A stretch of DNA of 44,855 nt from Bacillota bacterium. GTDB lineage: Bacteria > Bacillota > Clostridia > Lachnospirales > Lachnospiraceae. Positions 24,744-32,212 of the stretch are shown one piece after another. Made by a program: the position numbers and the translations under genes. The first letter of the stretch is position 1. The number at the start of each line of letters is the position of its first letter. Where the stretch lies: NCBI GenBank assembly GCA_023408815.1, contig JAEYJO010000008.1, forward strand, positions 1 to 44,855, read 5' to 3'. The notes beneath the pieces were generated by a model. The model was not told the origin of the DNA. It was given only the letters and a program-made list of their open reading frames with translations, and did no database searches.

Positions 24744-25370
24744 CTACGAACGGTTTTTATGAAAATAATAAGAAAGGCCCATTAAGCGGGAAAGCAGAAA
24801 AAAACTGATGACGGTCCCTTCTCTTATATAAAGTGTATGGCCGGTCATGAAAGTAAGTATTAAAGTGCTTATCATAAAGAAGATATCGAATCCCATTCGA
24901 GTTGCCGTCAGGGTGTATCTAAGCTTTTGACCCAACACGATACATAAGCTTTCAAGCGGGAACTGAATGATCTCCATAGCCAGAATCGCACCTAAACTAA
25001 TAGAAGCTAAAATAAGCCCCAGTATAAATGTTATAACTCTCAGAAAATAAGACGGTATTACCAAATGATCAAAAATAAAATAAACAAACAGATTGACAAT
25101 ATAGCCATTTGTTATGGTTGCTGCGATTTGAATAATGTCCATGCGGTTTATGCCGGATTTTCTAATAATAAGGCAGAGAACAAAAAATGTCATATTTAAT
25201 AAGTTAAGCATGGTCCCTATTTCCAGATTAAATAAGTCCATCAGAATCAAAGCAAATGCATTAAGCATACTTTGGCCGACTTCAGCTTTGATCTGCAAGG
25301 AAATGCCCAGACCGAACATCAGGAATGCGAATCCTGAGTATAGGATTTTTTTCATATTTTGTGAGAACAT
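24744..25370 (-). CDS. YczE/YitT-like integral membrane protein
   Basis: A 208-aa membrane protein with five or so hydrophobic segments (10-28, 45-68, 78-102, 108-135, 152-172). The N-terminus SGFAFLMFGLGISLQIKAEVG is typical of YczE/YyaS proteins, a family of unknown function with a helix-rich DUF. It is divergent from a Crp/Fnr regulator across a 99-bp gap, suggesting the regulator controls it. GAGGTG lies 5 nt before the chosen ATG; a second Met at residue 6 is possible. It ends 25 bp from the convergent phosphodiesterase gene. Confidence 0.75.
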   Translation of the reverse strand: MFSQNMKKILYSGFAFLMFGLGISLQIKAEVGQSMLNAFALILMDLFNLEIGTMLNLLNMTFFVLCLIIRKSGINRMDIIQIAATITNGYIVNLFVYFIFDHLVIPSYFLRVITFILGLILASISLGAILAMEIIQFPLESLCIVLGQKLRYTLTATRMGFDIFFMISTLILTFMTGHTLYIREGTVISFFLLSRLMGLSYYFHKNRS

Positions 25371-25435
25371 TTTTCACCTCGGATAATGTATTTTCTAAGT
25401 TCTGAATAAATGTTATGATAAAAAAAGAGAACTCG

Positions 25436-25453
25436 ATATGAGAAATATCATAT
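25436..25453. promoter_or_regulatory. Palindrome in the YczE/Crp divergent region
   Basis: ATATGA-GAAATA-TCATAT (25436-25453), 6-bp perfect arms, lies 17 bp before the GTG of the Crp/Fnr gene. A symmetric site of about this size is what a Crp/Fnr dimer would bind, so autoregulation is plausible. The arms are AT-rich and the evidence is positional. Confidence 0.35.
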
Positions 25454-25469
25454 ATGGGAGAAAAAAGAA

Positions 25470-26087
25470 GTGATTTTTGATAATGAAATAACCTCCGTTA
25501 TATTTAAATATGGAAAGAAAAAGACTTTCATCAAAGATAGTAATATTTATAAAATAAATAGCAGTGTAACACATTGTTATTTTCTTTTATCGGGCACTGT
25601 TAAAATTTATATCGACCATAAGAACGGCAGGCGCTCAATCCTTGATCTTGTTGGAAGTAATGACTGGCTGGGCGAGCTGTCCTTGTTCTGTAACGAATCG
25701 GATATAAAAGAAAATAAGGTTCTTCAGGATGTGGAATGTTTGGAATTTGATATGGCTGAATTACGAGAATTGTGCGAAGAGAATGCAAAGGTTTCCTTTT
25801 ATTTTGCATCGTATATCGCCGAAAAATTATTGGCAAGAAGCTACAGGATGAGCGAGAGTCTGAATTATCCGTTGGAAATCAGACTCGCTTCCTTCATTCT
25901 TCAGCATCAGCAGAAGGGCGTATATAATATTCCCCACACCGATGTCTCCGAATACATGAATGTAAGCTATCGTCATGTGCTGTACGTCATTAAGAAGTTG
26001 TGTGAGCAGACGATACTTACAAAAGAAAAGGGGAAAGGATATATTATTTCCGACATGGAAATGCTAAAACAGCTGCAGGATAAATGA
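25470..26087 (+). CDS. Crp/Fnr-family transcriptional regulator (YeiL-like)
   Basis: A 205-aa regulator. The N-terminal cyclic-nucleotide-type beta-roll (about 15-120) includes HCYFLLSGTVKIYI and GSNDWLGELSLF. The dimer helix is FASYIAEKLLARSYRM, followed by a winged helix (about 140-200) with YMNVSYRHVLYVIKKL as recognition element. The residues that bind cAMP in Crp (an Arg-Ser or Arg-Thr pair in the beta-roll) are not evident, so the ligand is unknown. GTG start with GGGAG 9 nt upstream. It converges on the decarboxylase gene, leaving 18 bp between stops. Confidence 0.87.
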   Translation: MIFDNEITSVIFKYGKKKTFIKDSNIYKINSSVTHCYFLLSGTVKIYIDHKNGRRSILDLVGSNDWLGELSLFCNESDIKENKVLQDVECLEFDMAELRELCEENAKVSFYFASYIAEKLLARSYRMSESLNYPLEIRLASFILQHQQKGVYNIPHTDVSEYMNVSYRHVLYVIKKLCEQTILTKEKGKGYIISDMEMLKQLQDK

Positions 26088-26105
26088 ATGGGCGGCAGGG
26101 GGCTG

Positions 26106-27359
26106 TTACTCATATTTTATCGGGAAATCCAAGGTCGAAAAGTAATCGGCAGGCGATTCCGGACGTCGTATCTGACGTACGGATCCATCCTGGCAAAGCA
26201 GCAATTCTGCCGGCCGTAACCTTCCGTTAAAATTATTGGCATGAGAATAATTATAGGCTCCTGCATCATGAAATATCAGGATATCGCCGCCTTCTATGTA
26301 TGGGAGGCGTCTGTTCACTGCGAAGCGGTCCCTGTTTTCACATAAAGCTCCGGTAATATCATAAGTATGATCGCATGCCTTCTTTTCCTTGTCGGCAACG
26401 GTTATATGATGATAATCGGTATATCTGGAAGGGCTCATAAAGCTGTTGGTGGAAGCATCCAAACCCAGGAATGTTCTGTAGTTTTTCTTGACATGGAGAA
26501 CTGAAGATACAAAATAACCATAAGGTCCGGTCATGAAAATACCGAATTCAATATATAAGGGAAGCGGTGTCAGGCCCGCCGGTTCCAAAATATCCTTATA
26601 GGCTTTTTGGATAGCATGACTCACTGCTTCAATATCCGCACCCGCAGCATCGTCCTTATAGGGGATTCCCAAGCCTCCTGCTAGATTAACGAATTCAAAC
26701 CTTATACCGGTTTTATGGCAGACATCCGCAACCTCTTCAAATAATGAGCGTGCATTTTCTTCGAAATAATCCGTTTCGGTTCTGTGACAGCCAAACTGGC
26801 TGTGTAAACCAAAGCGTCTGATTCCTTTCTTTTTTAAATAAATAACACCTTCTATAAACTGTTCCTTTGTAAATCCGAACTTGTGATCATTGTAATCCAA
26901 TATTGTTCTGCCTCCGTATTCGATCGTCCTGCCGGGATTTAGGCGGAAGCAGATAAGCTCCGGAATATCCGCATGTTTCTGCAAATAATCAATATGAGAA
27001 AAATCGTCCAGATTGATAATCGCATTCAGGTTATTTGCCTTTTTAAATTCTGCGGCTGAAGTTACATTAGAAGTAAACATGATTTCTTCTCCGTGAAAGG
27101 AACAGGAATCGGCCAAAATCAATTCTGTTTCGGAAGAACAGTCCACGCCGCAGCCCTCTTCCTTGAATATTTGCAGCAGGAATGGGTTAGGTGTGGATTT
27201 TACAGCGAAGTATTCCCGGAAGCCTGTATTCCAGGAAAAGGCTTTCAATAAACGTCGTATATTCTGCCGGACAGCCTTCTCGTCATAGAGATAAAATGGA
27301 GTAGGATACTTGGCGATAATGTTTTTCAAATCTTCGAAATTCAACGGAAAAGTTTTCAT
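26106..27359 (-). CDS. PLP-dependent decarboxylase, diaminopimelate-decarboxylase-like with altered substrate site
   Basis: A 417-aa alanine-racemase-fold decarboxylase. PLP lysine Lys54 in FAVKSTPNP, glycine loop LAGGLGIPY, catalytic Cys340 in GALCENRD and the C-terminal PLP tyrosine region HDAGAYNYSHANNFNG are present. Two conserved substrate/phosphate positions differ from LysA relatives: EFGIF (271-275) where ExGR is usual, and SFMSPSRY (306-313) where an Arg-Pro-Ala-x-Tyr motif is usual. The product may therefore not be lysine. The start at 27359 is where homology begins (MKTFPLNFEDL); AAAGGAA lies 12 nt upstream. Divergent from a MocR regulator. Confidence 0.82.
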   Translation of the reverse strand: MKTFPLNFEDLKNIIAKYPTPFYLYDEKAVRQNIRRLLKAFSWNTGFREYFAVKSTPNPFLLQIFKEEGCGVDCSSETELILADSCSFHGEEIMFTSNVTSAAEFKKANNLNAIINLDDFSHIDYLQKHADIPELICFRLNPGRTIEYGGRTILDYNDHKFGFTKEQFIEGVIYLKKKGIRRFGLHSQFGCHRTETDYFEENARSLFEEVADVCHKTGIRFEFVNLAGGLGIPYKDDAAGADIEAVSHAIQKAYKDILEPAGLTPLPLYIEFGIFMTGPYGYFVSSVLHVKKNYRTFLGLDASTNSFMSPSRYTDYHHITVADKEKKACDHTYDITGALCENRDRFAVNRRLPYIEGGDILIFHDAGAYNYSHANNFNGRLRPAELLLCQDGSVRQIRRPESPADYFSTLDFPIKYE

Positions 27360-27486
27360 AGTAATATATTTTCCTTTCTTGCTCTGTGGTATGATTATAG
27401 TAATCTTATGCGAACCGGACGCGGAAAACAAGAATCAAAAAAGATATCTGTACCGGTATAGATGTAATGTGAAAGGAGAAAGAGGC

Positions 27487-28818
27487 ATGTACAAATATAA
27501 CCGGATAGCCGATTCCATCAAGGACAGAATATATAAGGGTGACTTAAAGCCGGGTGAAAAGCTGCCCTCCATTCAATCCTATGCCAAGGCATCCGGATAT
27601 AATGCGGATACCGTTGTAAAAGCTTACAAGCTTTTAGAGGAGGAGCATTTGATATATGCAGCATCCAAAAGCGGTTTTTATGTGGTGAAATCTATGAGCA
27701 GGCTTTCAAAAGCTGAGGCTGGGATCGACATGATTACGGTAAGGCCCCCGGATTCGGTCAACCCTTATAAAGACTTTTATCATTGTATGGAGAAATCTAT
27801 TTCCATCTATCAAAATAAGCTTATGGAATATGCACCGCCTCAGGGAATGGAGGAACTAAGGGTAGCCTTGGCTAAGCACTTGATGAATTTCCATATTTTT
27901 ACAAGCAAACAGGATATCTTTATTACTAACGGTGCCCAGCAGGCACTATATATTCTGGCGGCCATGCCGTTTCCCGGTAACGGTACGAAGGTCCTTGTGG
28001 AGCAGCCGACTTACGCGGTCATGCTTCAGGCGCTAAGCTGCAACAAGATACCTGTCATAGGGATAAGAAGGGAAAAAGAAGGAATTGATCTGGAGGAACT
28101 GGAAGCGCTTTTTAAAAAGGGAGATATTAAGTTCTTCTATACCATGCCGAGATTTCAAAACCCCACAGGATTCAGCTATCATGAGAAACAAAAGCAGGAA
28201 ATCATAAGGTTGGCCGACCGGTATGGGGTATTTATTGTAGAGGACGATTATCTGGCTGATTTGGAACTGGAGGAAAAAGTGGATTCCCTTTATGCCATGG
28301 GCGGGAAGGAACGGGTTATTTATATCCGCAGCTTTTCCAAGACTTTACTGCCGGGGCTGCGCCTTGGCATGGCAATTATACCGGAAGCGCTGAAACAGGA
28401 ATTTATACATTATAAGCAAAGCATGGATATAAATACTCCGGTCCTGACCCAGGGAGCCTTGGAGATATATTTGAAAAGCCGTATGTATAGATCTCATGTG
28501 TTGAGAACGAAAAAGTTCTATAAAAACAAGATGGAAGCCTTAAGAGAAGCGTGCGGATTCTTTTTTTCAAATGATGTTACATATCATATTCCGGCCACGG
28601 GCATATATGCCTTTATTGAAACGGAAAAAGGCGTAGCGGAGAAAGTGGTAAACGGTCTGGCTAAATGTAATGTTCGGGTAAATAGTATAAAAGACTGCTA
28701 TCTGGACGGATTTGCCGTTTCGGAAGGAATACGCCTGTGTATATGTAACTGCGAGGATGCGGATTTGGCAAAGGCGGTGAAATTGATGGGAGATGAAATA
28801 GCAAAATATACGTTATAA
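27487..28818 (+). CDS. MocR-type GntR regulator with aminotransferase domain
   Basis: A 443-aa fusion of a GntR winged helix (residues 1-70, with PGEKLPSIQSYAKASGYNADTVVKAYKLLEEE) and a fold-type I aminotransferase domain (about 100-440) carrying the PLP lysine in RSFSKTLLPGLRLG and the Asp of VEDDYLAD. MocR proteins use PLP or an amino compound as signal and normally control a neighbouring divergent gene, here the decarboxylase 127 bp away. AGGAGA lies 7 nt before the ATG; the frame is open upstream but runs through the promoter region, so 27487 is preferred. Confidence 0.88.
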   Translation: MYKYNRIADSIKDRIYKGDLKPGEKLPSIQSYAKASGYNADTVVKAYKLLEEEHLIYAASKSGFYVVKSMSRLSKAEAGIDMITVRPPDSVNPYKDFYHCMEKSISIYQNKLMEYAPPQGMEELRVALAKHLMNFHIFTSKQDIFITNGAQQALYILAAMPFPGNGTKVLVEQPTYAVMLQALSCNKIPVIGIRREKEGIDLEELEALFKKGDIKFFYTMPRFQNPTGFSYHEKQKQEIIRLADRYGVFIVEDDYLADLELEEKVDSLYAMGGKERVIYIRSFSKTLLPGLRLGMAIIPEALKQEFIHYKQSMDINTPVLTQGALEIYLKSRMYRSHVLRTKKFYKNKMEALREACGFFFSNDVTYHIPATGIYAFIETEKGVAEKVVNGLAKCNVRVNSIKDCYLDGFAVSEGIRLCICNCEDADLAKAVKLMGDEIAKYTL

Positions 28819-28842
28819 GAATGGAAGCCGCTAAACAGCAAA

Positions 28843-28880
28843 GCCTTCACAGTTTGTAAGGAAAATACCGCCGTGAAGGC
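28843..28880. other. Inverted repeat between convergent mocR and lacI genes
   Basis: GCCTTCAC (28843-28850) pairs with GTGAAGGC (28873-28880) across a 22-nt loop, in the 87-bp gap between convergent genes. There is no T-run on either side, so it is a weak terminator candidate at best. Confidence 0.35.
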
Positions 28881-28905
28881 AGGGAAAGGAACAGGGGTTC
28901 AACCT

Positions 28906-29913
28906 TTAAAGTTTTGTAGAACTCCGTACAACCAGCTCTGTATGCAGAATTACTTGTTTATCCGGTGCATTGGGGTTCAGTATTTTCTCGATCAGGAGTT
29001 CGCAGGCCTGAAAGCCGATATCGAAACATGGCTGTTCGATGGTCGTTAAGGGCGGATTGCACATCAGGGACAAGTCGATGTTATCGAAACCGATAATAGA
29101 CAATTCTTCAGGCACCTTTATACCCAGCTCGTTGGCAGCGCGGATCGCGCTGACTGCGAAATAGTCGGATGTACAGAACAAAGCATCCGGTCTGTTTTGA
29201 AGGCTTAAAATATGCCTTGCATGTGAGAGAGCAGAATTGAAGTTAATAGAAGAAATATGGGCAGTCCATTCGGGATTCATTTCCAGACCGGCATTTTCTA
29301 AGGCAAGCCGGTAACCCTTCTCGCGATGTCTCGCATACTTGAATTTCATATTACAATTTAAAAATCCGATTTTTCTGCATCCTATGGAAATTAAATAGTT
29401 CACCGCTTTCTGTGCAGCAGCCACGTCATCGATGCTCACATAAGACACGCCGTAAGTTTCGGAATATTCCGAACACATCACCACAGGGCAGCGGAAACTC
29501 AGCTCCTCCAATAACTTATTAGTGGGAGCGGAAGATAAAATGAGCATACCCGCCAAAGAATTATTTTTTAGAATGTTTAAATAATCATCACTCTCGGTAT
29601 AATAATCCTTAGATTGAAGCAACAGTACATCATAGCCGTTATCGTGTGCAGCTTTTTGGACACCGTCAATGACAAGTGAATTAAAAGGGTTGTTAAAGTC
29701 AGGCACACACATGAGAATAACCCTGCTTTTTGAATTATTAAGGCTGGATGGAGCTTTGGGTTTAAAATGCAGTTCTTCCATGATAGAAATTACTTTTTCT
29801 CTGGTAGCTGGTTTTACAGTATCTTTATTGTTCAGGATTCTTGAGACAGTTGCGATGGAAACATTAGCTTTCTGTGCAATTTCTTCTATTGTTATTTTTG
29901 AATTTTGTGTCAT
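28906..29913 (-). CDS. LacI-family transcriptional regulator
   Basis: A 335-aa repressor with an N-terminal helix-turn-helix (ITIEEIAQKANVSIATVSRILNN) and hinge (TREKVISIMEEL), then a periplasmic-binding-protein-like effector domain (about 62-333) with DFNNPFNSLVIDGV and the C-terminal PPLTTIEQP common to the family. GGGGGA lies 6 nt before the ATG. It diverges from the epimerase/ABC operon across a 275-bp AT-rich gap holding TGTAAA palindromes. It most likely represses that operon and itself, with the imported sugar or a phosphate derivative as inducer. Confidence 0.92.
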   Translation of the reverse strand: MTQNSKITIEEIAQKANVSIATVSRILNNKDTVKPATREKVISIMEELHFKPKAPSSLNNSKSRVILMCVPDFNNPFNSLVIDGVQKAAHDNGYDVLLLQSKDYYTESDDYLNILKNNSLAGMLILSSAPTNKLLEELSFRCPVVMCSEYSETYGVSYVSIDDVAAAQKAVNYLISIGCRKIGFLNCNMKFKYARHREKGYRLALENAGLEMNPEWTAHISSINFNSALSHARHILSLQNRPDALFCTSDYFAVSAIRAANELGIKVPEELSIIGFDNIDLSLMCNPPLTTIEQPCFDIGFQACELLIEKILNPNAPDKQVILHTELVVRSSTKL

Positions 29914-29995
29914 AACAAATCCCCCGTTTAAATTTTTTTACTTTACTAAGTATAGCTAATAGGAAGTAAAATGTAAATAAAAATGTAAAAAATAG

Positions 29996-30015
29996 TGTAA
30001 AAAATATTTTTTACA
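29996..30015. promoter_or_regulatory. LacI operator candidate 1 (20-bp palindrome)
   Basis: TGTAAAAAATATTTTTTACA is a perfect 20-bp palindrome about 83 bp upstream of the lacI-type gene. The outer TGTAAA/TTTACA halves match those of operator candidate 2. Further single TGTAAA units lie near 29972, 29984 and 30029. Confidence 0.5.
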
Positions 30016-30106
30016 TTATTTTAAAAGATGTAAAAAAATAATATACGAAAATATAAAAAGATATTTATATATAATTACTAAAAATTAAAAAGAACTAAAT
30101 ATACAT

Positions 30107-30135
30107 TTGACAATTATGGCAAAATATAATATTAT
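30107..30135 (+). promoter_or_regulatory. Promoter of the LacI-controlled sugar operon
   Basis: TTGACA (30107-30112), 17-bp spacer, TATTAT (30130-30135). The predicted start near 30142 coincides with operator candidate 2. The leader to the ATG at 30189 is about 47 nt. Confidence 0.6.
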
Positions 30136-30140
30136 AAAAA

Positions 30141-30152
30141 TGTAAATTTACA
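30141..30152. promoter_or_regulatory. LacI operator candidate 2, over the start site
   Basis: TGTAAATTTACA, a perfect 12-bp palindrome, begins 6 bp after the -10 box and covers the predicted transcription start. A repressor bound here would block initiation directly. It shares the TGTAAA half-site with the 20-bp palindrome at 29996-30015. Confidence 0.6.
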
Positions 30153-30188
30153 GAAATAAAATATTTTTACAGTAAAATGAGGTATGAT

Positions 30189-31031
30189 ATGAAATATGGA
30201 ATAAGTTCCTATGTATGGGTTTCTCCTTTTTCCAGCCATACATTAGATCAATTGCAGCACGCGAAGGATATCGGGTTCGATATTTATGAAATCGGGGTCG
30301 AGAATCCGGAGGTCATCGATATTGAATTGGTGAAGGAAGAAGCGGATAAGATAGGAATTGCGGTGCACATTTGCGGTGCCTTCGGCGAAAGACGGGACAT
30401 AGGCTCCGATATAGAGGAATACAGAGAAGAAGGCATGCAATATATAAAGACGCTGATCGATATGGCGGAGGTGACCGGTTCGCCTTACGTGGCAGGCCCC
30501 ATGTATGCGGCAACAGGAAAGACCGGGATAGCAGACGGCGGCGAGCGTAAAAGACAAAGAGAATATGTGCTTGAAAATATGAAACATATCGCAGAATATG
30601 CTGCTTCCAGAAATATAAAGCTTGCACTGGAACCGTTGAACCGGTTTGAAACGGACTTCATGAATACGGTTTATCAGGGCCTTATGCTTATGGATGAATT
30701 GAAGCAGGACAATGTAGGATTTTTATTGGATACCTTTCATATGAACATCGAAGAAAAGAATATTCCTTCGGCAATACGGCTGGCAGGGAATAAGCTGTAT
30801 GATTTTCATGCCTGTGCCAATGACAGGGGAACACCGGGAGAGGATCATTTCAACTGGCTGGAAATCAAAAAGGCGCTTGCTGATATTAATTATGACGGCT
30901 CTGTCGTAATCGAATCATTTACAACCGACATAAAAGAAATTGCAAGAGCAGTTTCTTTATGGAGACCGCTGGCCAAGGATCAGGATACTCTGGCAAGAGA
31001 TGGTCTGAAATTTTTAAAAAACACATTATAA
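30189..31031 (+). CDS. D-psicose/D-tagatose 3-epimerase family sugar epimerase
   Basis: A 280-aa TIM-barrel protein predicted to epimerise a ketose at C3. Metal ligands of the family are visible: Glu in ALEPLNRFET, Asp in FLLDTFHMNIEE, His in YDFHACANDRG and Glu in SVVIESF. The LNRFE and DTFHMNIEE stretches are close to those of known Clostridium psicose epimerases. The start is at 30189 because TGAGGT lies 5 nt upstream; an in-frame ATG at 30177 has no ribosome binding site. First gene of the LacI-controlled operon. Confidence 0.85.
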   Translation: MKYGISSYVWVSPFSSHTLDQLQHAKDIGFDIYEIGVENPEVIDIELVKEEADKIGIAVHICGAFGERRDIGSDIEEYREEGMQYIKTLIDMAEVTGSPYVAGPMYAATGKTGIADGGERKRQREYVLENMKHIAEYAASRNIKLALEPLNRFETDFMNTVYQGLMLMDELKQDNVGFLLDTFHMNIEEKNIPSAIRLAGNKLYDFHACANDRGTPGEDHFNWLEIKKALADINYDGSVVIESFTTDIKEIARAVSLWRPLAKDQDTLARDGLKFLKNTL

Positions 31032-31043
31032 GGAGAGAGAAGT

Positions 31044-32150
31044 ATGAAAAAGAAAATGTACAAGAGAGTAGTAGCTTTACTGTGTGCATCCGTTATGGTC
31101 CTCAGTCTTACCGCATGTCAGAAGACTGAAAACACGGATACTGCAGCGGATAACCAGCAGGCAGTGGAAACGAAAGAAGAAACGGGTAATAGTGAGCCTC
31201 AGACAGAAGAAAGCAGTGCAGGAGATAAGAAAGTATATGGTTATATTACGCCCGGACCTGATACATGGTATCAGAGAAACGTAGAAGGTTTCCAGATGGG
31301 AGCAGAAAAAGCGGGATATGACGTAGTGGTACTTAACTCGGATTACGACGCGAGCAAAGAAGTTGCCAATATCGATGCAATGATAAATCAGGGAGTTGAT
31401 GGTGTTTGTATTTTCTCCTTTAATGAAAATGGAGCAAAAATTGCTGCTGAAAAATTTGCAGAGGCTGGAATTCCGGTAGTGGCTACAGACTCCTGTGCTA
31501 CGGCACTGGATGCGGAACAGGATATCGTTGCGGCAATTGATTTTGACTGGGTAGAAATGGGAAATAATTATGCGCAGTGGATGGCAGATAATCATGCAGG
31601 TGAAAATTATGTTATTATTACCGGTAATTTTGAATCGGTACCTTGCCAAATGATAAATGAAGCCATGACTGCAAAATCTGAAGAACTGGCACAAAATGAG
31701 TGCATTGACATAAGAGAGGGCAAGTACGATCCCAGTGAGGCAGTAAATGTTGCACAGGATCTGATCGCTTCCGGCAAGGAATTCTCCATTATATATGTAA
31801 TGAACGAAGATATGGCTGCTGCTGTTGTTCAAATGCTGGAAAACAATAATCTGCTGGATCAGTACACAGTAATTGCTCAGAACGGGTCACCTGCCGGTCT
31901 TCCTCTTATTCAAAACGGTAAATTGAGCTATACGATTTCTTCTTCTCCCGGATGGGAAGGGCTGGTATCTTTCCTTGTGCTGGACCAATATGTAACCGGC
32001 AGCAGCACAGAGGTGGAACAGGCGGTTATGCTGCCTATCATGCCTGTTGATCAGGAAAATATCGAAGATGAATCGAAGGTAGTACCGTGGGAGGTCAATG
32101 ATATTTATTGGGATTTGACCAATGAATATTTCCCGGATTTAATGAAGTAA
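31044..32150 (+). CDS. Sugar ABC transporter substrate-binding lipoprotein
   Basis: A 368-aa secreted lipoprotein. The signal peptide has a basic start, hydrophobic core and lipobox LTAC with Cys25 as lipid anchor. A low-complexity acidic linker (about 28-65) follows, then a type I periplasmic-binding-protein fold (RbsB/XylF kind) from KVYGYITPGPDTWY onward, with the typical INQGVDGVCIFSFNE strand. AGGAG lies 8 nt before the ATG, which begins 12 bp after the epimerase stop. It captures the sugar for the ATPase and permease that follow. Confidence 0.9.
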   Translation: MKKKMYKRVVALLCASVMVLSLTACQKTENTDTAADNQQAVETKEETGNSEPQTEESSAGDKKVYGYITPGPDTWYQRNVEGFQMGAEKAGYDVVVLNSDYDASKEVANIDAMINQGVDGVCIFSFNENGAKIAAEKFAEAGIPVVATDSCATALDAEQDIVAAIDFDWVEMGNNYAQWMADNHAGENYVIITGNFESVPCQMINEAMTAKSEELAQNECIDIREGKYDPSEAVNVAQDLIASGKEFSIIYVMNEDMAAAVVQMLENNNLLDQYTVIAQNGSPAGLPLIQNGKLSYTISSSPGWEGLVSFLVLDQYVTGSSTEVEQAVMLPIMPVDQENIEDESKVVPWEVNDIYWDLTNEYFPDLMK

Positions 32151-32161
32151 TTAATGCGGTT

Positions 32162-32192
32162 AAGGAAAGGCAGTCATTGACTGCTTTTCCTT
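32162..32192 (+). other. Strong intercistronic hairpin after the lipoprotein gene
   Basis: AAGGAAAGGCAGTC (32162-32175) pairs with GACTGCTTTTCCTT (32179-32192), 14 pairs including one G-U, with a 3-nt loop. Such stems between binding-protein and ATPase genes are known to stabilise the upstream mRNA, giving excess lipoprotein. The T content after it is weak, so full termination is unlikely. Confidence 0.6.
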
Positions 32193-32212
32193 TATAAAGG
32201 AGATAAGATACA

